From an uncultured Eggerthella sp. (GTDB lineage: Bacteria > Actinomycetota > Coriobacteriia > Coriobacteriales > Eggerthellaceae): a stretch of DNA of 41,345 bases. The translations under genes were made by a program, and so were the position numbers. Below the pieces are notes generated by a model. That model was not told where the DNA came from and searched no databases. It saw only the letters and a list, made by a program, of their open reading frames with translations. The DNA lies in NCBI GenBank assembly GCA_900544455.1, contig UQVJ01000007.1:1-41345 (forward strand), in the 5' to 3' direction. Of this stretch, positions 1 through 8,104 are shown piece after piece; positions within the stretch are counted from its first letter, which is position 1; each line of letters begins with the position of its first letter.

Positions 1-186
1 GCGCCGGATGATCGCCACCGAAGTTCATCGACGGCCTATCTCAGACTGTAATGGGCTCCTAGGCACTGAATTGCGGGGTGCTTCCGGTGTTGAAGCAAGG
101 GATTCAAAGAGATTGGGTTTTTATCCAGCTGGGGCGTTCGGAAACGAGCCGTAAATCCTTTGGTTTTCAGCATTTACGTGTGCACC
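1..186. other. Window edge, no firm gene
   Basis: One plus frame stays open from the edge to a TAA at 152-154 (about 50 codons), so it could be the tail of a gene that starts outside the window. The translated piece resembles nothing I recognise and the other plus frames close early. The strong terminator that follows implies that something upstream is transcribed towards it, either a protein gene or an RNA. Confidence 0.3.
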
Positions 187-227
187 AAGTGACAAAAAGG
201 AGCCTCGCTCCTTTTTGTCACTTTTTT
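187..227 (+). terminator. Perfect 17-bp hairpin terminator
   Basis: The arms at 187-203 and 207-223 are exactly complementary around a CTC loop and run into a T-tract at 222-227. The left arm begins with A-rich sequence, so the hairpin could terminate in both directions. It isolates guaB from whatever lies upstream. Confidence 0.85.
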
Positions 228-241
228 GTCGCGCACGTGTC

Positions 242-247
242 TATAAT
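242..247 (+). promoter_or_regulatory. guaB promoter -10 (TATAAT)
   Basis: A consensus TATAAT lies 90 nt before the guaB start and just after the upstream terminator. No good -35 is visible at 16-18 nt. The implied leader of about 85 nt contains pairable segments (255-260 with 297-302; 268-271 with 294-297). Confidence 0.5.
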
Positions 248-337
248 GAATTAACCTCGCGGAAACCCTCCGGGCACGAAAGGGAACCGGCAAGGAGCGG
301 GGGATCGGGAAATGAGACTCAATTCAAGGAGCGCTAC

Positions 338-1855
338 ATGGCACATTATTTCGACGAACCCTCTCGTACTTTTAATGAGTACCTGCTTGTACCGGGTTAC
401 TCTTCTTCGGAGTGCATCCCCGAAAAGGTTGACCTTTCCACTCCGCTTGTACGATACAAGAAGGGTGAAGAGCCTGCTCTGAAGCTTTCTATCCCCATGG
501 TTTCCGCAATCATGCAGGCTGTTTCCGACGACGGCATGGCTGTTGCCTTGGCTCAGCAGGGTGGCGTTTCTTTCATCTACGGCTCTCAGTCCATCGAAGA
601 CCAGGCCGCAATGGTTCGCCGCGTAAAGGACCACAAGGCCGGTTTCGTACGTAGCGATTCCAACCTTACTCCCAACGCAACGCTTCGCGATGTTGTTGCG
701 CTGAAGGAAAAGAGCGGCCATACCACCATGCCCGTTACCGAAAACGGTCTGGGTCAGGGCAAGCTGCTGGGCATTGTTACCGGCCGCGACTATCGTCTTT
801 CCCGCATGGATCTCGATACGCCCGTATCCGAGTTCATGACCCCCCGTGAAAAGCTCATCGTGGGCACCGCAAGCACCACGCTGAAGGAAGCCAACGACAT
901 TATTTGGGACAACAAGCTGAACTCGCTGCCCATCGTTGACGATAACGACAACCTTATGTACATGGTATTCCGTAAGGACTATGAACAGCACAAGTCCAAT
1001 CCGCACGAGTTGCTCGACGCCCACAAGCGCTACATCGTGGGTGCCGGCATCAACACGCGCGATTACGCAGAGCGCGTACCTGCTCTGATCGAGGCTGGCG
1101 CAGACGTTCTGTGCATCGACTCCTCCGAAGGCTTCTCCGAGTGGCAGTCCCGCACCATCGCATGGATTCGCGCTCACTACGGCGACTCCGTAAAGGTTGG
1201 TGCCGGTAACGTGGTAGACACCGAAGGCTTCCGCTTCCTGGCCGAGGCCGGCGCCGACTTCATCAAGGTTGGCATCGGCGGCGGTTCCATCTGCATCACG
1301 CGCGAAACCAAGGGCATTGGCCGTGGTCAGGCAACCGCACTTATCGAGGTTGCAAAGGCTCGCGATGAATACTTCCGCGAAACGGGCGTATACGTTCCCG
1401 TTTGCTCCGACGGTGGCACGGTTTACGACCATCACATCACCTTGGCACTCGCCATGGGCGCTGATTTCATCATGCTGGGCCGCTACTTCGCCCGTTTCGA
1501 CGAGGCTCCCAACAACAAGGTTGTTGTAAACGGCCAGCACATGAAGGAATACTGGGGCGAAGGTTCCAGCCGTGCACGCAACTGGCAGCGCTATGACCTG
1601 GGCGGCAACAAGAAGGGCATGACCTTCGAAGAGGGCGTAGACTCCTATGTTCCCTACGCTGGCCCCTTGAAGGACAACGTGGACCTTACGCTTTCCAAGG
1701 TTCGCTCCACCATGTGCAACTGCGGTGCGCTCACCATTCCCGAGCTGCAGGACAAGGCAAAGCTTACGGTTATCAGCTCCACTTCTATTGTTGAGGGCGG
1801 CGCGCACGACGTTCTGCTGAAGGACAAGACTCCTTTCGTTAGCAACACGCGCTAG
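338..1855 (+). CDS. guaB: IMP dehydrogenase
   Basis: GuaB oxidises IMP to XMP with NAD+, the committed step of guanine nucleotide synthesis in the cytoplasm. The 505-residue product has the usual family length. A TIM barrel is interrupted by a CBS pair near residues 100-220 (seen as GKLLGIVTGRDYR and a second CBS-like stretch). The catalytic loop reads GGGSICITRE with nucleophile Cys319, followed by the barrel segment PVCSDGG and the flap region around YWGEGSS. The ATG at 338 was chosen because AAGGA sits at 326-330 and the protein then begins like an IMPDH; upstream in-frame codons fall in the leader. The active-site loop (GGGSICIT) looks more like eukaryotic-type IMPDH than the usual bacterial GPGSICTT. 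The gene stands alone between terminators. Confidence 0.95.
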   Translation: MAHYFDEPSRTFNEYLLVPGYSSSECIPEKVDLSTPLVRYKKGEEPALKLSIPMVSAIMQAVSDDGMAVALAQQGGVSFIYGSQSIEDQAAMVRRVKDHKAGFVRSDSNLTPNATLRDVVALKEKSGHTTMPVTENGLGQGKLLGIVTGRDYRLSRMDLDTPVSEFMTPREKLIVGTASTTLKEANDIIWDNKLNSLPIVDDNDNLMYMVFRKDYEQHKSNPHELLDAHKRYIVGAGINTRDYAERVPALIEAGADVLCIDSSEGFSEWQSRTIAWIRAHYGDSVKVGAGNVVDTEGFRFLAEAGADFIKVGIGGGSICITRETKGIGRGQATALIEVAKARDEYFRETGVYVPVCSDGGTVYDHHITLALAMGADFIMLGRYFARFDEAPNNKVVVNGQHMKEYWGEGSSRARNWQRYDLGGNKKGMTFEEGVDSYVPYAGPLKDNVDLTLSKVRSTMCNCGALTIPELQDKAKLTVISSTSIVEGGAHDVLLKDKTPFVSNTR

Positions 1856-1912
1856 GGTTTTCGTTACGCCGACGAAAACGTTTCGTCTGGCTTACCATTT
1901 GCGGCTCTTCAT

Positions 1913-1955
1913 AAAATCTCCCCGTTTCGCTCTGTGCGAAGCGGGGAGATTTTTT
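1913..1955 (+). terminator. guaB terminator
   Basis: Arms 1913-1930 and 1936-1953 form an 18-bp stem with a single G-U pair and a TCTGT loop, ending in a run of T. The AAAA/TTTT ends could let it work on both strands. Confidence 0.88.
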
Positions 1956-2055
1956 ATATTTGAACTGGGATAACAATGTTCACTCATAAAACACGTTCTA
2001 ATCCCAGAAAGCGGACGATTAGGTCAAAACTGACGGGTACGCTAAACTTCTTGCT

Positions 2056-3174
2056 ATGGCTATACGAGTACATAAAGCGCTTACCGCAGTTCCCGTTAGC
2101 TTGGCTTTGGCTCTTTCTATGGCCCTGCCGGCAACTGGTGCTGTGCGCGAAGCACACGCAGACGAGCTTTCCGATGCCCAGGCAATGCTGTCTCAGGCTT
2201 CGGCTGAGCTTGATTCCCTTAACAAAGAATACGATGCCCTGCAGGCGCAACTGAGTGGCCTTGATTCGCAGATCAGCGAAACCACCCAGAAGGTGCAGGA
2301 TGCTCAGCAGAAGATGCTTGAGGGTCGTGAAACGCTTTCCGACAGCATTCTTTCCCAGTACAAGGGAGACGGTTCCCTTTCGCTGGTGAACATCGTCCTT
2401 TCTTCGGAAGATATCTCGGAGTTCACGAAGAATCTGACGTATTACTCTTCCATTCAGGAAGACCAGGCGCAGAAGGTTGCCGAACAGGAGCAGCTGCGCG
2501 ATACGTTTTCTTCGGCTCTCAGCGAGCTCGACGCCCAGCGCGATGAGCAGCAGAAGCTGATAGACGAGGCCGAGCAGAAGAAGAGCCAGGCCGAAAAGGT
2601 AGTGTCTGACGCTTCGGCCAAGGTCTCTTCTATCAAAGAAGAGCAGGCCCAGGCCCAGCTGGCAGCCCTGCAAGCACAGGCTGCGGAAATGCAGAAGAAG
2701 GAAGAAGCTAAACAGCAAGCTTCTTCAAGCGCATCGCAGCCCAATTCCAATTGGAACACCAATACCGACCGCAACCCGTCGGCCAATACCAATTCCAATT
2801 CTTCCAGCAACGGCTCCTCTAGTTCCAATTCTGGCAGCGTAAGCGCTGGTTGGAAGACGGGCGTCGCTTCCGCTTATGGCGGCAGCAGCGACGCAAGCAC
2901 CCCGAACCCGGGAACCACAGCAACGGGTGCAATTTGCAACGATTCCTCCATGGGCGTTGCCGTTCCCATGTCCTGGCCGAATTACCGCTCGTACCTTGGA
3001 CGCGCTGTTGAAATCAAATATGGCGGTAAGACGGTAATCGCTACCGTCAACGACTGCGGTTACATGGGCGGCGGCTCGCGCGCGCTTGACCTGCAGCCGG
3101 GTGTCTTCAAGGCTTTCGGGTTCAGCACCTGCCAAGCCTGGGGCGTCCGCACCGTTAGCTACCGCTTCTTATAA
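2056..3174 (+). CDS. Secreted coiled-coil protein with RlpA-like domain
   Basis: 372 residues. An N-terminal signal peptide (hydrophobic core near residues 10-30, AHA-D cleavage-like site at about 34-36) is followed by a long coiled coil (about 38-225) rich in Q, E, K and A, like the N-terminal half of PcsB or CwlO-type wall proteins. A low-complexity Ser/Asn linker (about 225-265) leads to a C-terminal double-psi beta-barrel (about 270-372). The RlpA-like signature is seen in SAYGG, TATGAICND, VKIKYGG-like strands, VNDCGYM and ALDLQP. Such domains bind or cleave peptidoglycan; which one applies here is not decided by sequence. The start is the first Met of the signal peptide, with only a weak ribosome site. 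It is probably a wall-remodelling factor outside the membrane, transcribed alone. Confidence 0.8.
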   Translation: MAIRVHKALTAVPVSLALALSMALPATGAVREAHADELSDAQAMLSQASAELDSLNKEYDALQAQLSGLDSQISETTQKVQDAQQKMLEGRETLSDSILSQYKGDGSLSLVNIVLSSEDISEFTKNLTYYSSIQEDQAQKVAEQEQLRDTFSSALSELDAQRDEQQKLIDEAEQKKSQAEKVVSDASAKVSSIKEEQAQAQLAALQAQAAEMQKKEEAKQQASSSASQPNSNWNTNTDRNPSANTNSNSSSNGSSSSNSGSVSAGWKTGVASAYGGSSDASTPNPGTTATGAICNDSSMGVAVPMSWPNYRSYLGRAVEIKYGGKTVIATVNDCGYMGGGSRALDLQPGVFKAFGFSTCQAWGVRTVSYRFL

Positions 3175-3227
3175 GTGGGAGCATAGGGCAAGCATCATTT
3201 TCTCACTTACGTCATAGCGTACAGATT

Positions 3228-3270
3228 GGGGCCTCGCTCGCGAAGCAACTCGCGAGTGAGGCCTCTTTTC
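3228..3270 (+). terminator. Terminator after the RlpA-like gene
   Basis: Arms 3228-3243 and 3250-3265 pair over 16 bp with a couple of G-U pairs and an AGCAAC loop, followed by TCTTTT. It ends immediately before the inverted-repeat element at 3271. Confidence 0.82.
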
Positions 3271-3405
3271 GTTGGGGATGTAGGGACAGGCACCAGATTC
3301 CCACTTGGCGGACCAAGCCTCGCTTGTAATGCGGTTTGCGTATCAGGTTCGGCGCTAGGTGCTATGACGCAAAGGGAATTTGGCGCCTGTCCCTACATCC
3401 CTAAC
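3271..3405. repeat. REP/MITE-like inverted-repeat element
   Basis: The outer arms 3271-3302 and 3374-3405 are 32 nt each and match at 29 positions. They carry the GGGACAGGCRCC core often seen in REP elements mobilised by RAYT (IS200-like) transposases. Inside are smaller stems: 3304-3308 with 3313-3317, and 3335-3341 with 3367-3373. The whole can fold into a branched structure. No transposase gene is present in the window, so this would be a non-autonomous copy. The RAYT link is from general knowledge of the core motif. Confidence 0.7.
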
Positions 3406-3456
3406 AACCGCTTAAGGGAAATTGTGCGTGGAAACACAGGCGCAACGCCAACACGA

Positions 3457-3462
3457 TATAAT
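3457..3462 (+). promoter_or_regulatory. Probable leuS -10 (TATAAT)
   Basis: A consensus TATAAT lies 92 nt before leuS. No clear -35 is seen at the right distance, and no T-box core (AGGGTGG-type) is visible in the leader. Confidence 0.4.
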
Positions 3463-3554
3463 GTCAAACCATATGTATATTCAGCGCTCGAAGGTTCGCC
3501 TGTTTGAATCAACGGGCTCTGCGCACATGAAGTATCGGAAAAGGATTTTGCCTC

Positions 3555-6113
3555 ATGAAAGAATACAATCCTCACGAGATTGAACCTCGTTGGCAAAAGG
3601 TGTGGGCCGAAACCGGCGCGCATAAGGCAACGGAGGATACCAGCAAGCCGAAGCGCTATGTGCTCGAGATGTTCCCGTACCCTTCGGGCGACATTCACAT
3701 GGGCCACGTTCGCAACTACACCATCGGCGACGTAACGGCTCGCTATTACGCTATGCGCGGTTATGACGTGCTGCATCCAATGGGCTGGGACGCATTTGGC
3801 CTGCCCGCAGAAAACGCCGCCATCAAGCACAACTCCCATCCCGCCAAATGGACGTATGCCAACATCGAAACGCAGAAGGCCAGCTTCAAGCGCATGGGCT
3901 TTTCCTATGACTGGGACCGCACCGTTGTTGCCTGCGATCCTGAGTATTATCGCTGGGGTCAGTGGATCTTCCTGCAAATGTACAAGCGCGGTTTGGTGGA
4001 ACGCCGCAACAGCCCTGTAAACTGGTGCCCTAACTGCAAAACGGTTTTGGCGAACGAGCAGGTAACCGAAGGCGAATGCTGGCGTTGCCACGGCGCCGTC
4101 GAAAAGCGCGATCTTACCCAGTGGTACTACAAGATCACCGATTACGCCCAGGAACTGCTGGACGATCTTGATCAGCTGAAAGGCTGGCCCGATCCCGTTA
4201 AGCAGATGCAGGCCAACTGGATCGGTCGTTCCGAAGGCGCCGAAGTCGATTTCGAACTGATCCCCGCCGAGGGCAAAGACGACGGCCAGACCATCACGGT
4301 ATTCACCACGCGCCCCGACACCCTGTTCGGGTGCAGCTTCTTCCTGCTTGCCCCTGAAAGCCCGCTGGTACACGACCTGGTGTGCGGCACCGAATACGAA
4401 GCCGAGGTTATGGCTTTGGTCGAGGGCGCTGCCAAGGTGAGCGCCGTAGAGCGAGCCCAGGGCGACCGCGAAAAGCATGGCGCCTTCACCGGCCGCTATG
4501 TTATCAACCCCGTCAACGGCGAAAAGGTTCCCGTTTGGGTTGCCGATTACATCGTTGCCGATTACGGCACCGGTGCTGTAATGGCTGTTCCCTGCGGCGA
4601 CCAGCGCGACTTCGAGTTTGCCCGCAAGTACGACTTGCCCATCATCCCCATTATCTTGGGCGAAGATGATCCGCTATATCCCGAGCTCAACGGTGTGCAG
4701 GAGCGCAAGGTTATCACCGTCGATTGGGAAAAGTCCTACGAGGCTGAAGGTGTGTTGGTTCAGTCTGGCAAGTACACCGGCATGGTGGGCGGCAAGCATT
4801 CTCCTGCTGTCGACGCTATCATCGGCGACCTGGAGGCGCAGGGCAAGGGCAAGAAGTCGGTTCAGTTCCGCTTGCGCGATTGGCTCATTTCCCGTCAGCG
4901 CTATTGGGGCAACCCTATTCCGATCATTTACTGCGACGACTGCGGTACCGTGCCCGTTCCCGAAGATCAGCTGCCTGTTACGCTGCCCAAGGACATCGAT
5001 TTGGCTGCCGGCGAAACGCTTGCAACGCATGAGCAGTTCGCTCAGTGCACCTGTCCGAAGTGCGGCAAGCCTGCGCGTCGCGAAACCGACACCATGGATA
5101 CCTTTACGTGTTCCAGCTGGTATTACATGCGCTATACCGATCCGCACAACACCGAGCTTCCTTTCTCGCCTGATCGCGTAAACCGCTGGATGCCGGTCGA
5201 TCAGTATATCGGCGGAATCGAGCACGCTATTCTGCATCTGCTGTACAGCCGTTTCTTCACGAAGGTGCTGCGCGATATGGGTATGCTCGACTTCGATGAG
5301 CCCTTCACGAACCTGCTGTGCCAGGGTATGGTTCTCGACGAAAACGGCGAGGTAATGTCGAAGTCGAAGGGCAACGTTATTAGCCCCGAAGACATGATCG
5401 CCGGATACGGCGCCGACGCAGTACGTGCCTACATTCTGTTCATGGCTCCGCCTGATAAGGAACTGCAGTGGAATGAAGACGGCCTGGCTGGCATGTATAA
5501 GTTCTTGAACCGTACGTGGCGTATGGTGAACGACCTTACAGGAAAGGCTGGCGAGGAAACCTTCTTCCAGGCTGGCGCAAAGGCGGAAGAGGCAAAGAAG
5601 GCTCATGACGAACTTCTGCGCGAGCGCCATCGTGTGGTTGGCAAGGTTATCGACGACTTTGGCCGCAACAATTTCAATACGGCTATTGCTGCCATCATGG
5701 AATTGGTGAACGCTACAGGTGATTACCTGCGCAAGAACTCTGCTGAGGATCGTGCCGCCAATGCCGAGCTTGCTGCCTTCGATAGGGAAATTGCCGAGGT
5801 TATTGTGAAGCTGCTGGCTCCGATGGCCCCCCATTGGGCTGAAGAGCTGTGGCAGGATGTTTTGGGCAACGAAACTTCCGTACATAAGGAAGCTTGGCCC
5901 GAGTTCGACCCGAACGCCGCTAAGGCTTCCGAGGTTGAGCTGGCGGTGCAGGTTAATGGCAAGGTGAAGGCGAAGATCACCGTTGCTACCGATGCGGCGG
6001 AAGATGCTATTCGCGAAACAGCTTTGGAAGCCATCGCCGACGCAACCGCTGGTAAGGACATCAAGAAGGTTATCGTTATCCCGGGCCGCTTGGTCAATGT
6101 GGTAGCAAAATAG
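3555..6113 (+). CDS. leuS: Leucyl-tRNA synthetase
   Basis: A class I synthetase that charges tRNA-Leu in the cytoplasm. The 852 residues are full length for bacterial LeuRS. The ATP-binding HIGH box reads HMGH at residues 48-51, after the typical N-terminal EPRWQKVW segment. The editing (CP1) domain occupies roughly residues 220-420, with the Thr-rich TTRPDT motif. Paired-cysteine zinc modules are seen near residues 155-180 (CPNCKT and CWRCH) and in a CxxC segment near 505. The KMSKS loop is present as VMSKSKGN around residues 600-607, and the C-terminal domain ends with VQVNGKVKAKI. The ATG is preceded by AAAAGGA. It lies downstream of the inverted-repeat element and is closed by its own terminator. 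Confidence 0.97.
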   Translation: MKEYNPHEIEPRWQKVWAETGAHKATEDTSKPKRYVLEMFPYPSGDIHMGHVRNYTIGDVTARYYAMRGYDVLHPMGWDAFGLPAENAAIKHNSHPAKWTYANIETQKASFKRMGFSYDWDRTVVACDPEYYRWGQWIFLQMYKRGLVERRNSPVNWCPNCKTVLANEQVTEGECWRCHGAVEKRDLTQWYYKITDYAQELLDDLDQLKGWPDPVKQMQANWIGRSEGAEVDFELIPAEGKDDGQTITVFTTRPDTLFGCSFFLLAPESPLVHDLVCGTEYEAEVMALVEGAAKVSAVERAQGDREKHGAFTGRYVINPVNGEKVPVWVADYIVADYGTGAVMAVPCGDQRDFEFARKYDLPIIPIILGEDDPLYPELNGVQERKVITVDWEKSYEAEGVLVQSGKYTGMVGGKHSPAVDAIIGDLEAQGKGKKSVQFRLRDWLISRQRYWGNPIPIIYCDDCGTVPVPEDQLPVTLPKDIDLAAGETLATHEQFAQCTCPKCGKPARRETDTMDTFTCSSWYYMRYTDPHNTELPFSPDRVNRWMPVDQYIGGIEHAILHLLYSRFFTKVLRDMGMLDFDEPFTNLLCQGMVLDENGEVMSKSKGNVISPEDMIAGYGADAVRAYILFMAPPDKELQWNEDGLAGMYKFLNRTWRMVNDLTGKAGEETFFQAGAKAEEAKKAHDELLRERHRVVGKVIDDFGRNNFNTAIAAIMELVNATGDYLRKNSAEDRAANAELAAFDREIAEVIVKLLAPMAPHWAEELWQDVLGNETSVHKEAWPEFDPNAAKASEVELAVQVNGKVKAKITVATDAAEDAIRETALEAIADATAGKDIKKVIVIPGRLVNVVAK

Positions 6114-6152
6114 CCAGAATGTGCTTTTAGGGGCCAGATCTGCTTGTGAACT

Positions 6153-6190
6153 GCCTCCCATTTCTTGGAAGCGAGAAATGGGAGGCTTTC
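6153..6190 (+). terminator. leuS terminator
   Basis: Perfect 13-bp stem (6153-6165 with 6174-6186), 8-nt loop, then TTTCTT. Confidence 0.85.
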
Positions 6191-6275
6191 TTATGCGGGC
6201 GGATTTCAGAGCAGGCCGCGTACGAACAAAACGCGCGGACAACGTGGAGGTTCCGAAACTCTTACGTACGTTTGC

Positions 6276-6281
6276 TATGAT
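6276..6281 (+). promoter_or_regulatory. -10-like TATGAT, possible leaderless start
   Basis: TATGAT ends 8 nt before the ATG at 6290, and no Shine-Dalgarno is seen in between. Transcription would start at or next to the start codon. The -35 is poor. Confidence 0.4.
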
Positions 6282-6289
6282 CAAAGCCT

Positions 6290-7000
6290 ATGGGAACTAA
6301 ACGAAAAAAAGGATGCCTCCGCCGCTTTATCGAAGCCGTTATCGGCTTCGTGCTGTTTGTTGCGCTTGTTGTGGTGGGCGTTCCTCTGGGAATCAATGCT
6401 TGGGTTTGCGCAAGCACGCGCCCTGCTTTTGAATCTCAGGCTCAAGCGGCTGCCAATGCGGACGCTTTCGAAGCTGACGCCATTGTGGTGTTGGGCGCAG
6501 GCATCAATTGGGACGGTAGCCCCTCAGCTGTTCTGAAAGATCGCCTTGACGTTGCCGATGGCTTGTACAACGCCGGGGTCGCGCCGAAAATCATCATGAG
6601 CGGCGACAATAGCGACTCTTCGTACAATGAGGTCATGGCCATGGCGAAGTATGCGAAGGCCAACGGCATTCCTGCCGAAGATATTTTCTGCGATCACGCC
6701 GGTCTTTCCACGTACGACAGCATGTACCGCTTGAAGAATGTGTTCAACGTGCAGCGCTGCGTCATCGTTACGCAGGAGTACCATCTATATCGTGCCGTGT
6801 ACGATGCGCGCGGTTTCGGCATCGATGCGCGTGGTGTTGCAAGCGATCTGAGCGACTACTCCGATAAGGATTCTTACGAGCAGCGAGAATTCTTTGCGCG
6901 TATTAAAGATTTCTTCGGCATCATCACCAAGATGGAGCCGCAAACGAAGAGCGAACCGGTTTCCCTCAACCAATCGGGGACCGTTACCCAGTGGTGGTAG
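6290..7000 (+). CDS. SanA/YdcF-like DUF218 membrane protein
   Basis: 236 residues: a basic N-terminus (KRKKGCLRR), one transmembrane helix at about residues 14-38, and a DUF218/SanA domain outside the membrane. Typical family motifs are visible: DAIVVLGAGI, a PSAVLKDRLDVA segment, IIMSGDN, the EVMAMAKYA segment, CDHAGLSTYDS and CVIVTQEYHLYRA. Members (E. coli SanA, YdcF) affect envelope barrier function and vancomycin sensitivity, but the reaction is unknown. The gene lacks a normal ribosome site. Its stop is 12 nt before the next gene, so the two are probably co-transcribed. Confidence 0.85.
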   Translation: MGTKRKKGCLRRFIEAVIGFVLFVALVVVGVPLGINAWVCASTRPAFESQAQAAANADAFEADAIVVLGAGINWDGSPSAVLKDRLDVADGLYNAGVAPKIIMSGDNSDSSYNEVMAMAKYAKANGIPAEDIFCDHAGLSTYDSMYRLKNVFNVQRCVIVTQEYHLYRAVYDARGFGIDARGVASDLSDYSDKDSYEQREFFARIKDFFGIITKMEPQTKSEPVSLNQSGTVTQWW

Positions 7001-7012
7001 AAAGGGGTAGCA

Positions 7013-7975
7013 ATGCCGAAAATCGTTATTGTTGACACCGACTTCGAAAGCAACGACTTTGAAGTGCGCATGGCGAAGGAGGCGGGCGTTGATATTGCTC
7101 TGTTCAACGAGCGTGAGCCCGAAGCCATCATCCGTAATGCTGCTGATGCCGACGGTGTGGTTACTTCCTATGGCAAATTCCCCTCTGCGGTATTTGAGGC
7201 GCTTCCAAATTTGCGCGTGGTAAGTAGAACAGGTATCGGGTACGACGGTATCGATGTGCCTGCGGCAACGAAGAACGGCACTGCGGTATGCGTAGTGCCT
7301 GGTTACGGTACCGAAGTGGTGTCCGACCACGCTATTACGCTAGCGCTCTGCGCGCTGCGTCGCTTGAACGAAACCGATGCCGATATGCGCGCTGGCATTT
7401 GGGACTATACCCGTCATCGTCCGTACGGCCAGGTATTCGGCCTTGTGTTCGGCGTGGTGGGCATGGGCGAAATCGGTCGTGCCACTGCCCGCAAGGCTGC
7501 TGGCCTGGGCTTCAAGGTGGTGTGCTATTCGCGTTCCCTCACGCCAGGCCGCCGCACGCCTGAAGGCTATGACATTTTGGGGTATGAAGAGCTTTTGAAG
7601 TGCGCCGATGTGGTTAGCTTCCATACTGCTCTCACTCCCGACACCCATCATCTACTTGATGCTCGTTGTATGTCTCTTATGAAGGATAGTGCGGTGGTGG
7701 TGAACACATCGCGCGGCGCGGTTATCGACACGCTCGCTTTGGCAGAAGCGCTCCAGGCGGATAAGCTGTGGGGTGCTGGCATCGACGTGTTCGAAGGCGA
7801 GCCTGTCGATCCAGGTCATCCGCTGATGAAAGCTCCTCATACGGTGCTCAGCCCGCATGTGGCCTACTGGTCCGAAGAATCGGGCGTTGAGCTGCGCACG
7901 CGTGCCATGCAGGCCGCAATCGATGTGGTTACGGGAGCGCGTCCGAAGGACTGCCTGAACCCTGAAGTGCTGTAG
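7013..7975 (+). CDS. D-isomer-specific 2-hydroxyacid dehydrogenase
   Basis: 320 residues, the length of the phosphoglycerate dehydrogenase/CtBP-like family. The NAD-binding fingerprint GVVGMGEIG is at residues 147-155. The catalytic set is R234 (NTSRG), E263 (DVFEGEP) and H282 (SPHVAYWS). It should reduce or oxidise a 2-keto/2-hydroxy acid in the cytoplasm. There is no C-terminal ACT domain, and the aromatic residue after the catalytic His (AYW) is seen in CtBP-like and glyoxylate/hydroxypyruvate reductase relatives, so serine biosynthesis is not assured. Good ribosome site AAAGGGG; likely in one transcript with the SanA-like gene. Confidence 0.87.
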   Translation: MPKIVIVDTDFESNDFEVRMAKEAGVDIALFNEREPEAIIRNAADADGVVTSYGKFPSAVFEALPNLRVVSRTGIGYDGIDVPAATKNGTAVCVVPGYGTEVVSDHAITLALCALRRLNETDADMRAGIWDYTRHRPYGQVFGLVFGVVGMGEIGRATARKAAGLGFKVVCYSRSLTPGRRTPEGYDILGYEELLKCADVVSFHTALTPDTHHLLDARCMSLMKDSAVVVNTSRGAVIDTLALAEALQADKLWGAGIDVFEGEPVDPGHPLMKAPHTVLSPHVAYWSEESGVELRTRAMQAAIDVVTGARPKDCLNPEVL

Positions 7976-8104
7976 GGAACGGGGTTAGCTCCGCCTGTGG
8001 GCGAGTGGTTGCGGCTGGAACCTCGACAAATGCTGCCGCTGGAGTTTGCTCCGTCCTTGGGCAGGTAGTTACTTTCGTTTTTCTTTGATGCGAAGGAGCC
8101 GAGT
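7976..8104 (+). other. Intergenic spacer with imperfect direct repeat
   Basis: Two similar stretches, at about 7984-8014 and 8046-8076 (TTAGCTCCG versus TTTGCTCCG cores, followed by GGGC-rich and GTAGTT/GTGGTT ends), form a loose direct repeat. No terminator is evident. Confidence 0.3.

Noticed and set aside
251..1807. Long open frame antisense to guaB
   Set aside because: Shadow of the guaB coding bias; no recognisable protein and no ribosome site.
1976..2254. Open frame overlapping the RlpA-like gene start
   Set aside because: Different frame from the signal-peptide protein; composition is Trp/Leu-rich noise.
3226..3507. Open frame across the inverted-repeat element
   Set aside because: Runs through terminator and REP arms; no protein pattern.
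3406..3554. T-box riboswitch upstream of leuS
   Set aside because: No AGGGTGG-type T-box core and no antiterminator/terminator pair found.
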